From Candidatus Bruticola papionis (GTDB lineage: Bacteria > Vulcanimicrobiota > Xenobia > Xenobiales > Xenobiaceae), in contig DHKB01000025.1 in NCBI GenBank assembly GCA_002407045.1, positions 23,007-38,410 on the forward strand: a stretch of DNA of 15,404 nt, in the 5' to 3' direction. This document shows positions 15,058 through 15,404 of the stretch, piece by piece. Positions within the stretch are counted from its first letter, which is position 1; each line of letters starts with the position of its first letter. Made by a program: the position numbers and the translations under genes. The notes beneath the pieces were generated by a model. That model saw nothing but the letters and a program-made list of their open reading frames with translations, was not told the origin of the DNA and did no database searches.

Positions 15058-15404
15058 CTAATTGTTGACGTACTTATTGATAATCTCGTCGTAACCGGTC
15101 TGTTCGAGGCGCAGAGCCAACTCAGGGCCGCCGCTTTCGACGATGCGTCCGCCGGCTAAAATATGAATAAATTGGGGCTTAAGGTAGTCGAGCAAACGCT
15201 GATAGTGAGTAATAACTAAAGCGCTAGTATGATTCTTTTCCAGCTCTTCATGAATGCCCTCGGCTACCACTTTGAGAGCGTCGATGTCTAAGCCGGAGTC
15301 GGTTTCATCTAAGAGAGAGAGGCTGGGGCGCAACAGAGCCATTTGTAAAATTTCGATGCGCTTTTTCTCACCGCCGGAGAAACCTTCATTGACGTAACGG
15401 CGGG
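15058..15404 (-). CDS. sufC: SUF ABC-type ATPase SufC, C-terminal part (5' end beyond window)
   Basis: SufC is the cytoplasmic ABC-family ATPase that dimerises on SufB/SufD and drives conformational change during cluster assembly. The last 115 residues are present. The frame runs in from the right edge as RRYVNEGFSGGEKKRIEIL, containing the ABC signature FSGGEKKR, followed by Walker B LSLLDETDSGLDIDALK and the H-loop region SALVITHYQRLLDYLKP. DETDSGLDIDALK distinguishes SufC from transporter ATPases. The protein ends NKYVNN at a TAG (15058-15060). Walker A lies outside the window. The first ATG inside the window (15342) is internal, not the start. It is the most upstream SUF gene visible; any regulator or promoter lies beyond the edge. 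Confidence 0.96.
   Translation of the reverse strand, partial: RRYVNEGFSGGEKKRIEILQMALLRPSLSLLDETDSGLDIDALKVVAEGIHEELEKNHTSALVITHYQRLLDYLKPQFIHILAGGRIVESGGPELALRLEQTGYDEIINKYVNN

Noticed and set aside
1..15404. CRISPR arrays, tRNA or rRNA genes, insertion sequences, prophage genes
   Set aside because: No regular direct repeats, cloverleaf-like sequences, transposase or phage motifs were seen on either strand; gene spacing leaves little room for them.

Overview
The window reads as chromosomal sequence from a diderm (Gram-negative-type) bacterium. An outer-membrane secretin and the inner-membrane parts of a type II secretion system (T2SS) are encoded together, and no phage, transposon, CRISPR or RNA gene is visible. 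GspN, the gene order gspL-M-N-D-E-F and a short-N-terminus GspC recall deltaproteobacterial (Desulfobacterota/Myxococcota-like) T2SS loci. The DUF6273-type protein recalls families common in gut spirochaetes and clostridia. The taxon is an inference and cannot be fixed from this window.

Left block (1-7086, minus strand): a compact T2SS operon read right to left, gspL > gspM > gspN > gspD > gspE > gspF, with gspF cut by the left edge. GTGA and ATGA stop/start overlaps (gspL/M, gspM/N) and a 2-base gap (gspN/D) point to translational coupling. Several conventional longest-ORF starts are too long here. I moved gspN, gspD, gspC, the DUF6273 gene, the Rieske gene and sufD to internal starts on ribosome-binding-site or family grounds.

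Middle (7087-9147): gspC is divergent from the operon, on the plus strand, and is followed by a DUF6273-type protein with a C-terminal region like a C-type lectin fold. A long, nearly perfect hairpin at 9063-9140 probably terminates transcription from both sides, because the next operon converges on it.

Right block (9157-15404, minus strand): a SUF iron-sulfur cluster assembly operon read right to left: sufC (cut by the right edge), sufB, sufD, a Rieske-type ferredoxin, sufS, sufU and a sufT-like MIP18/DUF59 gene. SufBCD is the scaffold, SufS supplies sulfur as a persulfide, SufU accepts it, and the SufT-like protein likely helps mature or deliver clusters. The content (SufU rather than SufE/SufA, plus Rieske and SufT) resembles actinobacterial SUF loci more than the enterobacterial sufABCDSE type.

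Most unusual points: a six-cysteine C-terminal extension on SufS; an extra CxxC inside the Rieske cluster-binding loop; a lysine/serine-rich tail of about 180 residues on the secretin; a lectin-like C-terminus on the DUF6273 protein that could be compared with diversity-generating retroelement targets; and a nested, possibly switching RNA structure between sufD and the Rieske gene. I see no clear evidence of an entirely new multi-gene system.
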